Source: Linyphia triangularis (Eukaryota > Arthropoda > Arachnida > Araneae > Linyphiidae). Taken from it: a DNA stretch of 64,000 bases. The translations under genes and the position numbers were made by a program. Within the stretch, counting starts at the first letter, position 1, and each line of letters starts with the position of its first letter. The stretch lies in assembly GCA_963978545.1 (NCBI GenBank), contig OZ021722.1, positions 16,372,801 through 16,436,800 on the forward strand, read 5' to 3'. Of the stretch, positions 39,560 through 49,382 are shown piece by piece. The notes under the pieces were generated by a model, which did no database searches, was not told the DNA's origin, and saw nothing but the letters and a program-made list of their open reading frames with translations.

Positions 39560-39760
39560 TTAACCTTTAACTACTGTGGTTGGGTGGTTTGGTATTTTTA
39601 GCGCAAGAGCGACAAACAAATTGGTGAACATCAGTTTAAAATTTAAGAAACAGAATCGGACAAATTTGTGTATTGAAAGTCAAAAGATGAAATATTTACG
39701 GGCATGGAAGCATTCCACTAAAAATGACTCGCGGTCTGTAAGACCGCATACAGCAGTTAA
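39560..39760. mobile_element. TTAA-flanked MITE P3 copy 1
   Basis: It starts with TTAA then CCTTTAACTACTGTGG and ends 'cagcag' then TTAA. The interior matches the copy at 51,074 throughout ('ggtggttt', 'gcaagagc.aca', 'catcagtttaaaatttaaga', 'gcggtctgtaagaccgc'). The last few bases before the right TTAA ('ttgaggg' in copy 2) are missing here. Confidence 0.72.
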
Positions 39761-40859
39761 AGAAGTTTTTCTTAATGTGCAGTAGTTTACATGTCAATTA
39801 TTATTTTCCAGAAGTTGAAAAATTAAACTTAAAAATTAACAAATTTGGAACAAAGGAAACGATTCTTACATCAGAGTAGCGCAACCTCCTTCGTCGACGG
39901 AATCTCCTGGGAAAGTGAAGTGTTCTCTCTATATTTCCTTCCCACAATTCCAAGTATCCAAGCCTTCAACCAATGATATGCATTTCCACGCCCATTCAGA
40001 CGATTACGTACATCTTGATTGACACGCAATCCTAGAAGCAATTCTGATTGTAATTTTGCATTTTGTGTGTTCTTACATTATTCCTCTTTACTACTTTAAG
40101 CCAAAAATGGCGACATTTGTTTTAATTATCAACATTAATAGCTCATTTTGATCGATTATTAAAAGGACATTTTACAAGAAATATGCTACTATAATTGGAA
40201 GTCAGAGAATAAAAGTAAATAAATTCAAGTCTTTTATATTACAATAGATTATTTAACAAACATATGTTAATTGCTCTGAAAAAAAGATTATTTCTTTAAG
40301 TTAAATTTTGTTAAAAGTCAAAAAGTAATGGACGTTTTCGAAAAGTTTCTTTCTACTCCGTGTAAATCGGGAGCCCGGTACTTTTTTGAGAGCTGGGTAT
40401 ACTGCCATTTTTTTTATTTTTTTTTTAAACTAATTAATAACTCATAATCTTTATGCATGTATTGTATTATTAAAAGTTACGCAAATTAAGAATATTTGGC
40501 TTTTTTTGTTAAGTTAATTATGAAAATATTGTTAATTTGCATTGTATAATTAAAAAAATCCCAGCTTCAGTTTCACGATCGGAAAACTTGTGTACCGGTA
40601 AGATTTTGTTTCATCACTACAACCCTGGTTTTGACATATTTTGATGCTATTTATTTGCTTTCTTTAGCATGAAATCGTGATGTGGATTCTTTAAGGATTA
40701 TCAGCAAACAAAAAGCATGATGTTTAGAGCAAAAGTATCAGTTGTGATAGAAAAAAATATATACAAATTTGTATTTAAAACATTTTCAAGAAGTAACACT
40801 TTATGAATTTTGAAATTGAAAACACTTCTACACAACCTGAAATGTGCTCATATTTCGAA

Positions 40860-40942
40860 TGCAGATTGCGGTTTGAATCCTGGGTGGATTTTTGTTGTGG
40901 TTTGGAATCCATGTTGAACGCTGTAGATCCTGACCTGATTAA
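40860..40942 (+). mobile_element. SINE-B copy 3, left part
   Basis: Plus-strand copy starting in the head (box B 'ggtttgaatcc') and running to 'gtagatcctgacctgattaa', where SINE-A is inserted. The rest resumes at 41,494. Confidence 0.75.
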
Positions 40943-41124
40943 GGACCAAACGGTATAGTGGTTAGCGTGCTAGCTTCTAGTCCGCGAGGTTGCAGGTTCC
41001 GAGTCCCGTGTTTGGCATGGGTGTTTGTAAATGTATGTTGGCTTGTCTGATGACGAATGTTTCGGCGCATTATAGCCCTCGTGTAGCTGACGCCGCCAGA
41101 TAATCTGAAAACAATTAACCAACC
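40943..41124 (+). mobile_element. SINE-A copy 6 (left member of a recombinant pair)
   Basis: Plus-strand copy with box A 'tatagtggttagcgtg', body and tail. Its left flank TGACCTGATTAA (40,931-40,942) is repeated not after this copy but after the next one at 41,494-41,505. Confidence 0.9.
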
Positions 41125-41226
41125 ATAATCGAAACAGGCCATTGCACTAAAAAGTTGATAATGCCTATAAAGGATTTTTATTTTTGTGAGTTAATTTTTT
41201 TATTATTATTATTATTATTAAATAGA

Positions 41227-41323
41227 ATTGGTTGGTTTGTACGCTCAACGACCTATTTTTATGCACAATAACGGCTAATTAGGTCGGAGCATACAGCTTA
41301 AAGTGGATTCCGAACGACAACGA
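41227..41323 (-). mobile_element. SINE-B copy 4, partial
   Basis: Minus-strand SINE-B running from 'ggtttgtacgctcaacgacc' to 'ggattccgaacgacaacga', where SINE-A copy 7 begins. The junction position equals the one at 57,499/57,500. A (ATT)n microsatellite lies just left, near 41,200-41,220. Confidence 0.78.
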
Positions 41324-41493
41324 GCCGACCAAACGGTATAGTCATTAGCTTCTAGACCGCGAGGTTGCGAGTCCCGTGTTAGGCATGGGTGTTTGTAAAT
41401 GTATGTTGGCTTGTCTAATGACGAAATGTTTCGGCGCATTATAGCCCTCGTGTTGCTGACGGCGCCAGATTATCTGAAAACAACCAACCAACC
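41324..41493 (+). mobile_element. SINE-A copy 7 (right member of a recombinant pair)
   Basis: Plus-strand copy with a small head deletion (box A reduced to 'tatagtcattag') and a full body ending in AACCAACCAACC. It is followed by TGACTTGATTAA, which pairs with the left flank of copy 6. Confidence 0.9.
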
Positions 41494-41555
41494 TGACTTG
41501 ATTAACCATTTCTGGGCACAAAAATTAGTAGTTGAACTGATCAACCACTCGAGAT
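41494..41555 (+). mobile_element. SINE-B copy 3, right part
   Basis: It continues the plus-strand SINE-B interrupted at 40,942: 'ctgattaaccatttctgggc' then 'acaaaaattagtagttgaac', matching the family 3' body. Confidence 0.7.
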
Positions 41556-41649
41556 TTGGGGTAGTGTTGTAACTATGAATCGGTATAGTAAAGAAAAATA
41601 GATTTCAATAAACAACTTTACTTCATTTGGTTACTTTGTCACACAATGA

Positions 41650-41651
41650 AG

Positions 41652-41682
<31 letters not shown>

Positions 41683-41832
41683 TTATTTTTACTATAGTCG
41701 ATAGTCAGACTGGAACCTTCCTGCTTAGCGTGTATTCTGGAACCACAACAGCCATCCGTGCCCTGTAAAGGATTCGAACCCGGCACTTTTGGTATGCGAG
41801 AGTAGAGCGCTAACCACACTGCCGTCGGCTTC
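41650..41832 (-). mobile_element. SINE-B copy 5 beside an (ATT)n tract
   Basis: The minus-strand head is well preserved (box B GGTTCGAATCC, box A region 'gtgtggttagcgctct'), with the body shortened. An (ATT)n tract at about 41,651-41,685 sits at its 3' side and may be its tail. Confidence 0.75.
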
Positions 41833-41884
41833 TTTAGATCGTTACTTAATCTTGATCAGAGAGGTTACAATGCTATAAAACACA

Positions 41885-42048
41885 TTAACACCTTGCCTGT
41901 GACGCCCGAACTCAGTTCGGGCAACGTAAATGTTCCAATTTTGGAATGCCCGACTTGAGTTCGGGCAAAAGAAAAATCGGTGTTTCAATTCCGTGAAGCT
42001 TGAACTCAGTTTGGCAGTATGGTCCTCGTGTTGCCCTTGCGCCGTTAA
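41885..42048. repeat. Array of three palindromes beside TTAA (possible piggyBac-type MITE)
   Basis: Perfect 19-bp palindrome GCCCGAACTCAGTTCGGGC at 41,904-41,922, near-perfect GCCCGACTTGAGTTCGGGC at 41,948-41,966 and a degraded third at about 41,998-42,015, spaced 44 and 50 bp. TTAA occurs at 41,885-41,888 followed by CACCTTGCCTGTGACG, and again at 42,045-42,048. Clear terminal inverted repeats are not seen, so element status is inference from its likeness to the MITEs at 43 and 50 kb. Confidence 0.6.
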
Positions 42049-42128
42049 ATCTCAACCAACCCCCCCCCCCCCCCCAAAAAAAATCCGCAAAAAATTTGAA
42101 CAGATTCACTGCATTCTGGTGTTTTTAT

Positions 42129-42799
42129 GCTTTTTGTTGTCCACGTTTTGGAACACCCTGATTTCAAAAAAGTGATGTAGAAAAAAATGTGCATCTGTGT
42201 GTTTATGTGGTCAGTATAACTCCCGAACAAGTTGACCTGCGATGTTCAAATTTAGTGTGCGGGTTGTTGGTGGTGGCCATGGGACCTACCATTAAGATTT
42301 TCGTCAAAATCGCGCATGCGCATAAGGTATAGCTGCCATTGAAAAAATCATGTTTTTCAATGATTGCTAAAAAACGACTCAAACCATTTCAATGAAAATC
42401 GCTAGGCCTCTTAAAGGTGTTTTAAATATTCCCACCTCCGAAATTCCTGTAAATATGCTTTAATGGCGTAAAATGTTGAAAAACGAATGCCTTCAACGCA
42501 AAGTTCTCTTTCGTTGAGCATACCTGATTAACTATTGTTTTTTCTTCTCTCCTCACTTTCACTTATAATAAAGGATATTATAAGGATTATCAAAAAGTAC
42601 ATACCCGAAATCACTATTTTGGTGAAGTTTTTTTTTTCCTACCATATTTTAAGACCCATTCAAGAATCATTGCAAAAAACATCGCCAAACTGGCCATGTT
42701 TTTCTAAATGAATGATAAAAATATGAAAACGGTAAATGACACAAATTGACATCAGTATTATAATGTAATTGAAAGTTGTGCGATGTTCCACACCCCTAG
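42129..42799 (+). mobile_element. Repeat family R1 copy 1
   Basis: About 670 bp, present in inverse orientation at 47,361-47,990 and again near the right edge. Conserved words are 'ctgatttcaaaaaagtg', 'ggtcagtataactcccgaac', 'tggccatgggacctacca' and, at the end, 'tgtgcgatgttccacac' followed by CCCTAG then T. I see no protein. A CTAG-then-T ending recalls Helitron 3' ends, but a convincing terminal hairpin is lacking. Confidence 0.7.
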
Positions 42800-42951
42800 T
42801 TTTTTTGCAACTTAATTTCGGAAAGTCGGTGAACAATGTTATTTTGCAAAGTGGAAATGCAGCACTACTTACGAAAACTCGATTCTGACGATAGACTTCC
42901 AGTTATTCCTAATTTTATACATGTTTAAGTTTCTACATTCCGTTGATATCA

Positions 42952-43252
42952 TTAACCCTTTGCACTCGAGGCCTTTTTCGCACGGAGGAACTCGAGACGT
43001 TTCCCGCCATTTTTGGTTCGGTTCGCGGTTACAGATCTACTTTAACATTTTGCACTCCAGTGCGCCTCTCAGGCGCCACACGATTGGATGCCAAACCACG
43101 AGAGGACCATTAGGTGTGATGCGAAAATTCGATGCAAGGCCAATGACTGTGTTTAGTTTCTATGAAGCAAATCCATAAACAACAACCGAACCTAAAATGT
43201 CTCGAGTCGCTGATTCCTCCGCGCGAAAAAGGCCTGGAGTGCAAAGGGTTAA
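42952..43252. mobile_element. piggyBac-type MITE P1 copy 1 (TTAA TSD)
   Basis: Element 42,956-43,248 (293 bp). The left end CCCTTTGCACTCGAGGCC and right end (reverse complement CCCTTTGCACTCCAGGCC) form inverted repeats of about 35 bp, continuing through 'tttttcgc.cggaggaa', with TTAA outside both. Inside, near 43,033, a second terminus-like block reads TTAACATTTTGCACTCCAG followed by the palindrome GCGCCTCTCAGGCGC. No coding capacity. TTAA duplication and CCCTTT ends are those of piggyBac-family elements. Confidence 0.88.
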
Positions 43253-43350
43253 AGAAACTAGAATTTCCGCATCAAACCTAGTGGTCCTCTCGAGTTGCGG
43301 CATCCAATCATGTGGTGAGTGAATGTCACCTCTCGAGTGTAAAGGACTTT
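43253..43350. mobile_element. Partial inverted piece of MITE P1
   Basis: Reverse-complemented, this segment matches the interior of the adjacent P1 copy ('cacatgattggatgcc', 'cgagaggacca.taggt.tgatgcg'). It ends near 'ctcgagtgtaaaggac'. It directly abuts copy 1, so it may be part of a larger palindromic or duplicated arrangement. Confidence 0.65.
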
Positions 43351-43393
43351 AAGAGGACTCACAGTTTCTTAATTCGATATCCAACGTCGTTCG

Positions 43394-43475
43394 AGTTAGC
43401 GTGCTGGCTTCTAGACCGCGAAGTTGCGGGTTCGAGTCCCGTGTTAGGCATGGGTGCTTGTAAATGTATGTTGGC
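43394..43475 (+). mobile_element. SINE-A fragment (head only)
   Basis: Plus-strand piece from mid box A through a perfect box B (GGTTCGAGTCC) to the start of the body ('tgtatgttggc'). The 3' body and tail are missing, which is unlike ordinary 5' truncation and points to deletion or recombination. Confidence 0.8.
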
Positions 43476-43632
43476 AAATCCTAGATTGCAGACTCAAGGA
43501 ATCGAATCCTATAACTCTCAAACTCTGAGTGTCTGAGTCATGAGTTCGGCTCATTATTACATGCAAATGTCCGTCAGCAACAAACACGATCTTTATAAAA
43601 TTCTACTAACTTTATCAAGATCTGATAAAGAC

Positions 43633-43780
43633 TTGGTTTGTACGCTCAACAACCTATTTTTATTCACATTAGCGGTTAATCAGTCTGGGGCCTACAGCTT
43701 GACGTGGATTCCATAACCGGCAGCTTTCAAGGATTCGAAACCAGCATCTTTGGCACGCCAGAACAATCCTCAGGTGAGCC
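43633..43780 (-). mobile_element. SINE-B copy 6, diverged
   Basis: Minus-strand copy with clear 3' body ('ggtttgtacgctcaacaacc') and mutated head (box B reads ggtttcgaatcc). Box A region is degraded. Confidence 0.7.
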
Positions 43781-44019
43781 AAACTGATATAATACCGGTC
43801 TATAATTTTTATATATAGTTCAGGCAGAAAACAAATTGACTACCGGTACTTTGTTTGAATTGCGGGATTCATCTCGACCCTATCTTTCATTCCACGCGTG
43901 TCTTGGTATGCGAATGTTGATCGCAGCCAGAACCTTTGTATAATTTTCTCACTACATTGTGTTGTGTAAAAGTCAAACTACTTTGCTTTACAAGGTCTAA
44001 TAATTGTCAAATGCTATAC

Positions 44020-44260
44020 TCGTATATAGAGTAAATGATGTATTCTAAATCGAATGAAATGAAAAATAAAGGGGTTCATATTGAAATTTTCGAAGATAGC
44101 GTTACTTTTACTTAGTAATCGGTCCCTTAAGAAAAAAATAGCATCAGATATATAGAAAATCGTAAGCAAAACATTTTGGTGCAAACAGTAAGATTCTACG
44201 ATAATTAGAACCGAAGATATAGCCATCGTTCTGATTTTTTTTTTTTTGGGGGGGGGGGGT
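44020..44260 (+). repeat. Repeat family R2 copy 1
   Basis: It matches, in inverse orientation, 53,215-53,440 ('ttttggtgcaaac', 'attctacgataattagaacc', 'gatatagccatcgttctga'). Here it ends in a T-run joined to a 12-bp G-run at 44,248-44,259. A short related end occurs near 54,865-54,905. No protein recognised. Confidence 0.7.
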
Positions 44261-45164
44261 ATTGTACAATTACTTAGAGAAAAATTTGTATTTGTGTACA
44301 ATAAAATCTTGAGTTGAAAAAAATCTCAATGTAGAAATCCCAGTAATTGAAAAATATCAATAGATAGTAATATCTTTTCTATTTTTCTACATTTTGACAT
44401 TTTTGGTATGTTTTGCATTTTTAGGCCAAAAATATGAACGAAAAACATAAATAGTTTGAACAACATAATTCCGAAAAAAATTTTGCTCATGCACAGTTGT
44501 TTTTTCAATCATTCGCGAACTGACTGAAGTGACATCACTAATAAGTACATGCGCATGTGTGTTTCTGAACAAAGAAATGAATTTGTAATTCGCAGCTGCT
44601 ATTTTTAAAAACAAAAGTAAAGAAACATGTTTTTCAAGTTCAAAGGCCGATAGCTTTCATTTCTGACAGTATAAATATCAAATGCAGGAGTGGTCCAGAG
44701 TAGCTTTGTCTGACCGAGAAATGATGGCAACAGTTTTCCAAAACATTCACCACTAATACATTAATTAATGCAGAGCAGATGGTTTTATATAAACAGTGAA
44801 AGGAATCCAAGAAGTTTAGGGCGCTTTTTTTTTTTCTTTTTTTTTTTTTTTCTTGCTAACTTGGGACTTAGTGTGATGAAAGATTCTATTTCGAGATATT
44901 GTCGGGGCACGGCCAGAAATTTACGTGGGAGGGGTTTTCAATCAAGCAATAAGTACTTCTCTACAAAAAAAATTTTATCGCAGAACTTTCTCATGAAATA
45001 TTCGTCACACATCACAATATTTTTACAGTTTCTTAATCTGTCACCGACAATTGCAAAATAGTCCAGTATTCAACACGGTACAACAACTTAGATCCCGTAT
45101 TATTCCTATTATCTAGATTGAAGATTAATCCAAAAATTGTGTTTGTTTATATTCAATTAAAAAA

Positions 45165-45531
45165 GGTTGGTTGTTTTCAGATTATCTGGCGCCGTCAGCA
45201 ACACGAGGGCTATAATGCGACGAAGCATTCGTCATTTGACAAGCCAACATACATTTACAAACACCCATGACTAACAGCCGGCCAAACGGTATAGTGGTTA
45301 GCATGCTAGCTTCTAGGCCGCGAGGTTGCGGGTCCCGTGTTAGGCATGGGTGTTTGTAAATGTATGTTGGCTTGTCTAATGACGATTATTTCGGCGCATT
45401 ATAGCCCTCGTGTTGCTGACGGCGCCAAATAATCTGAAAACAACCAACCAACCCATGCCGAACACGGGACTCGAACCCACAACCTCGCGGTCTAGAAGCT
45501 AGCACGCTAACCACTCTACCGTTTGGTCGGC
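45165..45531 (-). mobile_element. SINE-A copy 9, host copy split by another SINE-A
   Basis: Minus-strand copy in two parts (45,165-45,276 and 45,454-45,531). Box B (GGTTCGAGTCC) and box A lie in the right part. The interruption is a plus-strand SINE-A inserted at the head/body boundary. Confidence 0.92.
45277..45453 (+). mobile_element. SINE-A inserted within SINE-A
   Basis: Complete plus-strand copy inserted into the minus-strand copy. Flanking 'catgactaaca' and 'catgccgaaca' are the two versions of the target-site duplication, differing at two positions. Confidence 0.92.
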
Positions 45532-45632
45532 TATAATATAAAGTGACCAGCATAAAAGAAGCGTTAGATAATTTTCAAAACAGAAGTTTGGAATTGAAAT
45601 TATGTTTCACAATCTGAAACTCTATGACTGTT

Positions 45633-45816
45633 TTAAACCTTTGCACTCGAGTGATGACTCTCACTCACCACTAGGTTTGATGCGGAAATTCGATGCAAGG
45701 CCTGTTTAGTTTCTTTGAAACGGAATCTGCAACCACGAAATAATCCAATATCGCTGCGAAACATCTCGAGTTGATGGTGCCTACGCGCGAAAAAGGTCTT
45801 GCGGGCAAAGGGTTAA
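45633..45816. mobile_element. piggyBac-type MITE P1 copy 2 (TTAA TSD)
   Basis: Element about 45,637-45,812 between TTAA at 45,633 and 45,813. The left end reads ACCTTTGCACTCGAG, the right end reverse-complements to CCCTTTGCCCGCAAGACC, and the interior shares 'gatgcgga.attcgatgcaag' with copy 1. Shorter than copy 1 by internal deletion. Confidence 0.82.
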
Positions 45817-45844
45817 TCTGGGGTCTCTTTAAGCTAAGTGCAGA

Positions 45845-46052
45845 GCCGATTTCAGGTTGTTTAAATGGTTGTTTTCAGATTATCTGCACCGTCAGCAACA
45901 CGAGGGCTATAATGCGCCGAAACATTCGTCATTTGACAAGCCAACATACATTTATAAACACCCATGCCTAACACGGTACTCGAACCCGCAACCTCGCGGT
46001 CTAAATGCTAGTATGCTAACCACTATACCGTTTGGTCGGCGCCGATTTCAGG
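45845..46052 (-). mobile_element. SINE-A copy 10 with perfect 12-bp TSD
   Basis: Element 45,857-46,040 flanked by GCCGATTTCAGG at 45,845-45,856 and 46,041-46,052. Head and body complete; box B intact on the minus strand. Confidence 0.94.
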
Positions 46053-46770
46053 AATCATAATATTTTTTTAAATCTACATTCTATGTAATATTATATAAAC
46101 TAACTTTTCAACTGAAATTAAGCTGTTGTGCTCATCAAAAAGATCATTTTTGAGTTTGAGCAAATGATTGCTCCGATTTTTTTTTTTTTTTTTTTTTTTT
46201 TTCTAAAAAGGCGTTGGGTTTTTCACAAAATTGAAAAATCCTTGTAGTATTGTTTGCCGAGGATTAGCAATATCAAAAATCAAGTACGTGTATCTTGAAT
46301 TTTTTTAATAAGACATCTGAAGATGACACACAATGACTCGCTCGCTGAAACGCATTTTCAGAAAAATGTTACCTTTCAAAAGAACTTTCGTTGTTTCTTA
46401 TTGCAAGAAGCGTTTTATAGAATCGGCTGTATTCCACCCTTATGGAGAATTTCTTTTAAGAAGCATTATAAAAAAATTAAAAGTTTTAATTATGCCTGAT
46501 AAACACGTTTGAATTTCAAAACGCTTCTTTGTTTACATTAAACTGTCACCAACACTGTTTCATTTCCGAAGAAACTTTTTACTCAGACATAATTAAAGCA
46601 TAGACGGCAAAAATTAGTTTTTTATGTGTAATTACCGTTCTTTGTGAAATTAAAGTGTTGTAAAAGTGTACTCTGTAGAATCTGCATTCAATAATCTACC
46701 AACAGACACAAATTTTATCCAAGTAGGTTCAGTTGATCTTGAGTTGTAGCCATTCATACGCACATACAGA
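46053..46770. other. Unassigned stretch with long T-run
   Basis: A T-run lies at about 46,179-46,202. Near 46,690-46,780 a phrase reading 'gatcttgagttgtagcc', then 'cacatacagacagacg', resembles repeat-associated sequence seen in other animal genomes, but I cannot assign it. Confidence 0.4.
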
Positions 46771-46805
46771 CAGACGTTCGGTTGGTTGGTTGGTTGGTTG
46801 TTTTC

Positions 46806-47191
46806 AGATTATCTGGTGCCGACCAAACGGTATAGTGGTTAGCGTGCTAGCTTCTAGACTGCGAGTTCGAGTCCCGTGTTAGGTATGGGTGTTTGTAAAT
46901 GTATGTTGGCTTGGTTGGTTGCTTTGAGATTATCTGGCGCCGTCAGCAACACGAGGGCTATAATGCGCCGAAACATTCGTCATTAGACAAGCCAACATAC
47001 ATTTACAAACACCCATGCCTAACACGGGACTCGGAACCCGCAACCTCGCGGTCTAGAAGCTAGCACGCTAACCACTACACCGTTTGGTCGGCGTATGTTG
47101 GCTTGTCTAATGATGAATGTTTCGGCGCATTATAGCCCTCGTGTTGCTGACTGCGCCAGATAATCTCAAAACAACCAACCAGATTATCTGG
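46806..47191 (+). mobile_element. Middle SINE-A of the nest
   Basis: Plus-strand copy in two parts (about 46,817-46,913 and 47,106-47,180), with a small deletion near its box B (the head reads 'actgcgagttcgagtcccg'). The target-site duplication AGATTATCTGG occurs at 46,806-46,816 and 47,181-47,191. Interrupted by the inner copy at GTATGTTGGCTTG. Confidence 0.93.
46901..47105 (-). mobile_element. Inner SINE-A of the nest
   Basis: Full-length minus-strand copy (about 46,914-47,092) flanked by the perfect 13-bp duplication GTATGTTGGCTTG at 46,901-46,913 and 47,093-47,105. It must be the youngest of the three. Confidence 0.94.
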
Positions 47192-47360
47192 CGCTGTCAG
47201 CAACACGAGGGCTATAATGCGCCGAAACATTCGTCATTAACAGACGTTCTGTTTTATATATATATATATGTAGAGATATAAGTATTGTAAACCGATTTTT
47301 TGATGAGTTCTTGGTGCGTTACGGTAAGCTTACATCCTAACTGAATTAAAATAAATGAAA

Positions 47361-47990
47361 CTAAGGGTGTGGAACATCGCACAATTTCCACCACTTACTC
47401 TTCAAGTCATTGCATTAAAATTTATGGTGTTATTTACCGTTTTCATATTTTCACTCATTTAAATAAAAAAATTCCCAGTTTGACGAAATTGTTGGCGAGT
47501 CGGGCAAAAAGAAAACGCCAGAATGGCAAAATTGGCGATATTATTCGATAGACATTACATTGTACTTTCTTGGCCGTGAAACAAAAAAAAAAAAAAAATC
47601 GTAGATGGGCGGTGCTCAAGGCCAGAGAGCTATGTGTTAAAAGCACTCGTTTTTCAACTTTTTGGGCTTATACCGCATTTGTACTGGAATTTCGGAGGTG
47701 GGAATGTTTAGAACACCGTCAGAGGCATTACCACAGCAATTTTGATCAAAATCGTTAAAGCTGTTTTTTAGCAATTACTGAAAAACATGATTTGTCAATG
47801 GCAGCAACCTTATACGCATGCTCGATTTTGAAGAAAATCTTGATGGTAGGTTCCATGGCCACAACCAATCCGCACACCAAATTTGAACAGAACTATTCAG
47901 TTTGTTCGGGAGTTATGCTGACCACGTACACACAGACATTTTTTCTAGACCACTTTTTTGAAATCAGGATATTCCAATACATGGAGAAAA
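47361..47990 (-). mobile_element. Repeat family R1 copy 2
   Basis: Inverse of the copy at 42,129-42,799, with the same terminal words ('gggtgtggaacatcgcaca' at the left, 'tttttgaaatcagg' at the right). The interior shares 'tcggaggtgggaat' and 'gttcgggagttatgctgacc'. No protein recognised. Confidence 0.7.
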
Positions 47991-48012
47991 GCCACTATAC
48001 CGTTTGGTCGTC
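47991..48012 (-). mobile_element. Short SINE-A head fragment
   Basis: The stretch 'ccactataccgtttggtcg' is the first bases of the SINE-A head on the minus strand, with no body or tail beside it. It joins the right end of R1 copy 2 directly. Confidence 0.6.
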
Positions 48013-48640
48013 CGTGTACAAAGGACAGATTGGTAGGTGAAAGATTAATAAACTACAAAAATATTGATGACATGTGAAAAATATGGGATGAAGAATTTTT
48101 GCGTTGTTTTGTTTAAAATCTGGATGGAAAGGAAAACCCCTCCCATAGAAGTTGCGCTCCTGCTGCGCAGAAGAAGAAGAAAAAATTCTTGTCGTGGAAT
48201 TGTTTTACGTAATTTAAATTTGTTGATTTATTCAAAACGGCGTTCTGGTAGTGGAGCCAGTGTTCCAAAACAATTTGACATTCGTCACCGTTCATTTATA
48301 TTTTTTACCATTAAATTTGAAATAATATTTCAAAAACCTCAATTTATAAGTATTACATGATAATCAACGTTGGCTTTTCTTTTTATCTAATTACATTATG
48401 AAAGAGATACTTTTTAGTCCTTTTAAAACCTTTTCAAATTAAATAATAATTCCTATCTCTCTTGATTTTAATCCGCTAGCTCTAACATGAAATGCTTATA
48501 TTAGCTCGAGTTATAAAATTTAAAAAAAGAACTCTTTAATATTGTCGCAATTTGTCTGCATGATGACAGCTTAAAAACGTGTCGTTTAGAAATTATTTTT
48601 GATTACCAAGTGTTTATTCATAGCAAAACACCGCGATGTG
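48013..48640. other. Unassigned stretch
   Basis: Overlapping frames at 48,064-48,360 (plus) and 48,113-48,295 (minus) have no recognised domain. Confidence 0.4.
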
Positions 48641-48649
48641 TTGGCCTTG

Positions 48650-49010
48650 ACATGCAACAACCATCGATATAAATAAACAACTGGATAGACTGCTTAACGC
48701 TGGGAAAATGAAGCCGTTGCCAGATGCCGTTGGTGGGATACAAAATACGGATTGCCGAGGATTGAAAATAAAATTTTGGGTTGTACTCAGCAGAAATGTC
48801 AATAGTAGACCTTAATAAGTAATAATGTGCAAAAATATATATACATACTCTAGCATTTTATAAGGTTTTTCTCGTTTCCATCCAACTATAAAAGTGAACT
48901 GTGATTGGTTAATCTTCCCACCAGCTTCGCAATCCCCGGCGCGTTTTTCTCTTTGCATTGGCAATGGAGCAGTCTATCCAGTTGTTTATCTATATCGATG
49001 GCAACAACTC
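48650..49010. repeat. Imperfect inverted repeat
   Basis: Left arm about 48,653-48,695 contains 'aacaactggatagactgct'; the right arm about 48,960-49,008 contains its reverse complement, both beside 'catcgatat(a)'. Arms of roughly 40 bp are separated by about 265 bp. It may be the ends of a small element or an inverted duplication. Confidence 0.65.
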
Positions 49011-49173
49011 GTTTCTTTCGTCTATACATAGTAAGAAAACCACCGCGCCGAGGAATTTCGTAATCTGAGAAACCCTCAAGGGGTTGCTGTCTCACCCCCG
49101 GATGTAGCAGGTGGACTGGCCCAAGGCTGTGAAGAAGACCCGCTTTCAAGTAAAGAGAGATTCAATATCCTAC

Positions 49174-49382
49174 CCAAGTGACAAATGGTTGGTTGGTTGT
49201 ATTCAGATTATCTGGCGCCGTCAGCAACACGAGGGCTATAATGCGCCGAAACATTTCGTCATTTAACAAACCAACATACATTTACAAACATCCATGCCAA
49301 CACGGGACTCGAACCCGCAACCTCGCGGTCTAGAAGCCAGCACGCTAACTACTATACCGTTTGGTCGGCCAAGTGACAAATG
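49174..49382 (-). mobile_element. SINE-A copy 12 with ~14-bp TSD
   Basis: Element 49,188-49,369, complete, with perfect box B. Flanked by CCAAGTGACAAATG at 49,174-49,187 and 49,369-49,382. Confidence 0.94.

Larger units (their letters stand above)
46771..47250 (-). mobile_element. Outer SINE-A of a three-level nest
   Basis: Minus-strand copy in two parts (about 46,780-46,816 and 47,192-47,240), flanked by CAGACGTTC at 46,771-46,779 and 47,241-47,249. The tail shows an expanded (GGTT)5 run. The tRNA-like head is missing (5' truncation). It is interrupted by the middle SINE at AGATTATCTGG. Confidence 0.92.

Noticed and set aside
41904..42015. Palindromes as rho-independent terminators or bacterial operators
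   Set aside because: The window is eukaryotic and the palindromes sit beside TTAA ends like other MITEs here.
42045..42230. Glycine-rich frames across the C/G homopolymer
   Set aside because: They are produced by translation of the homopolymer run.
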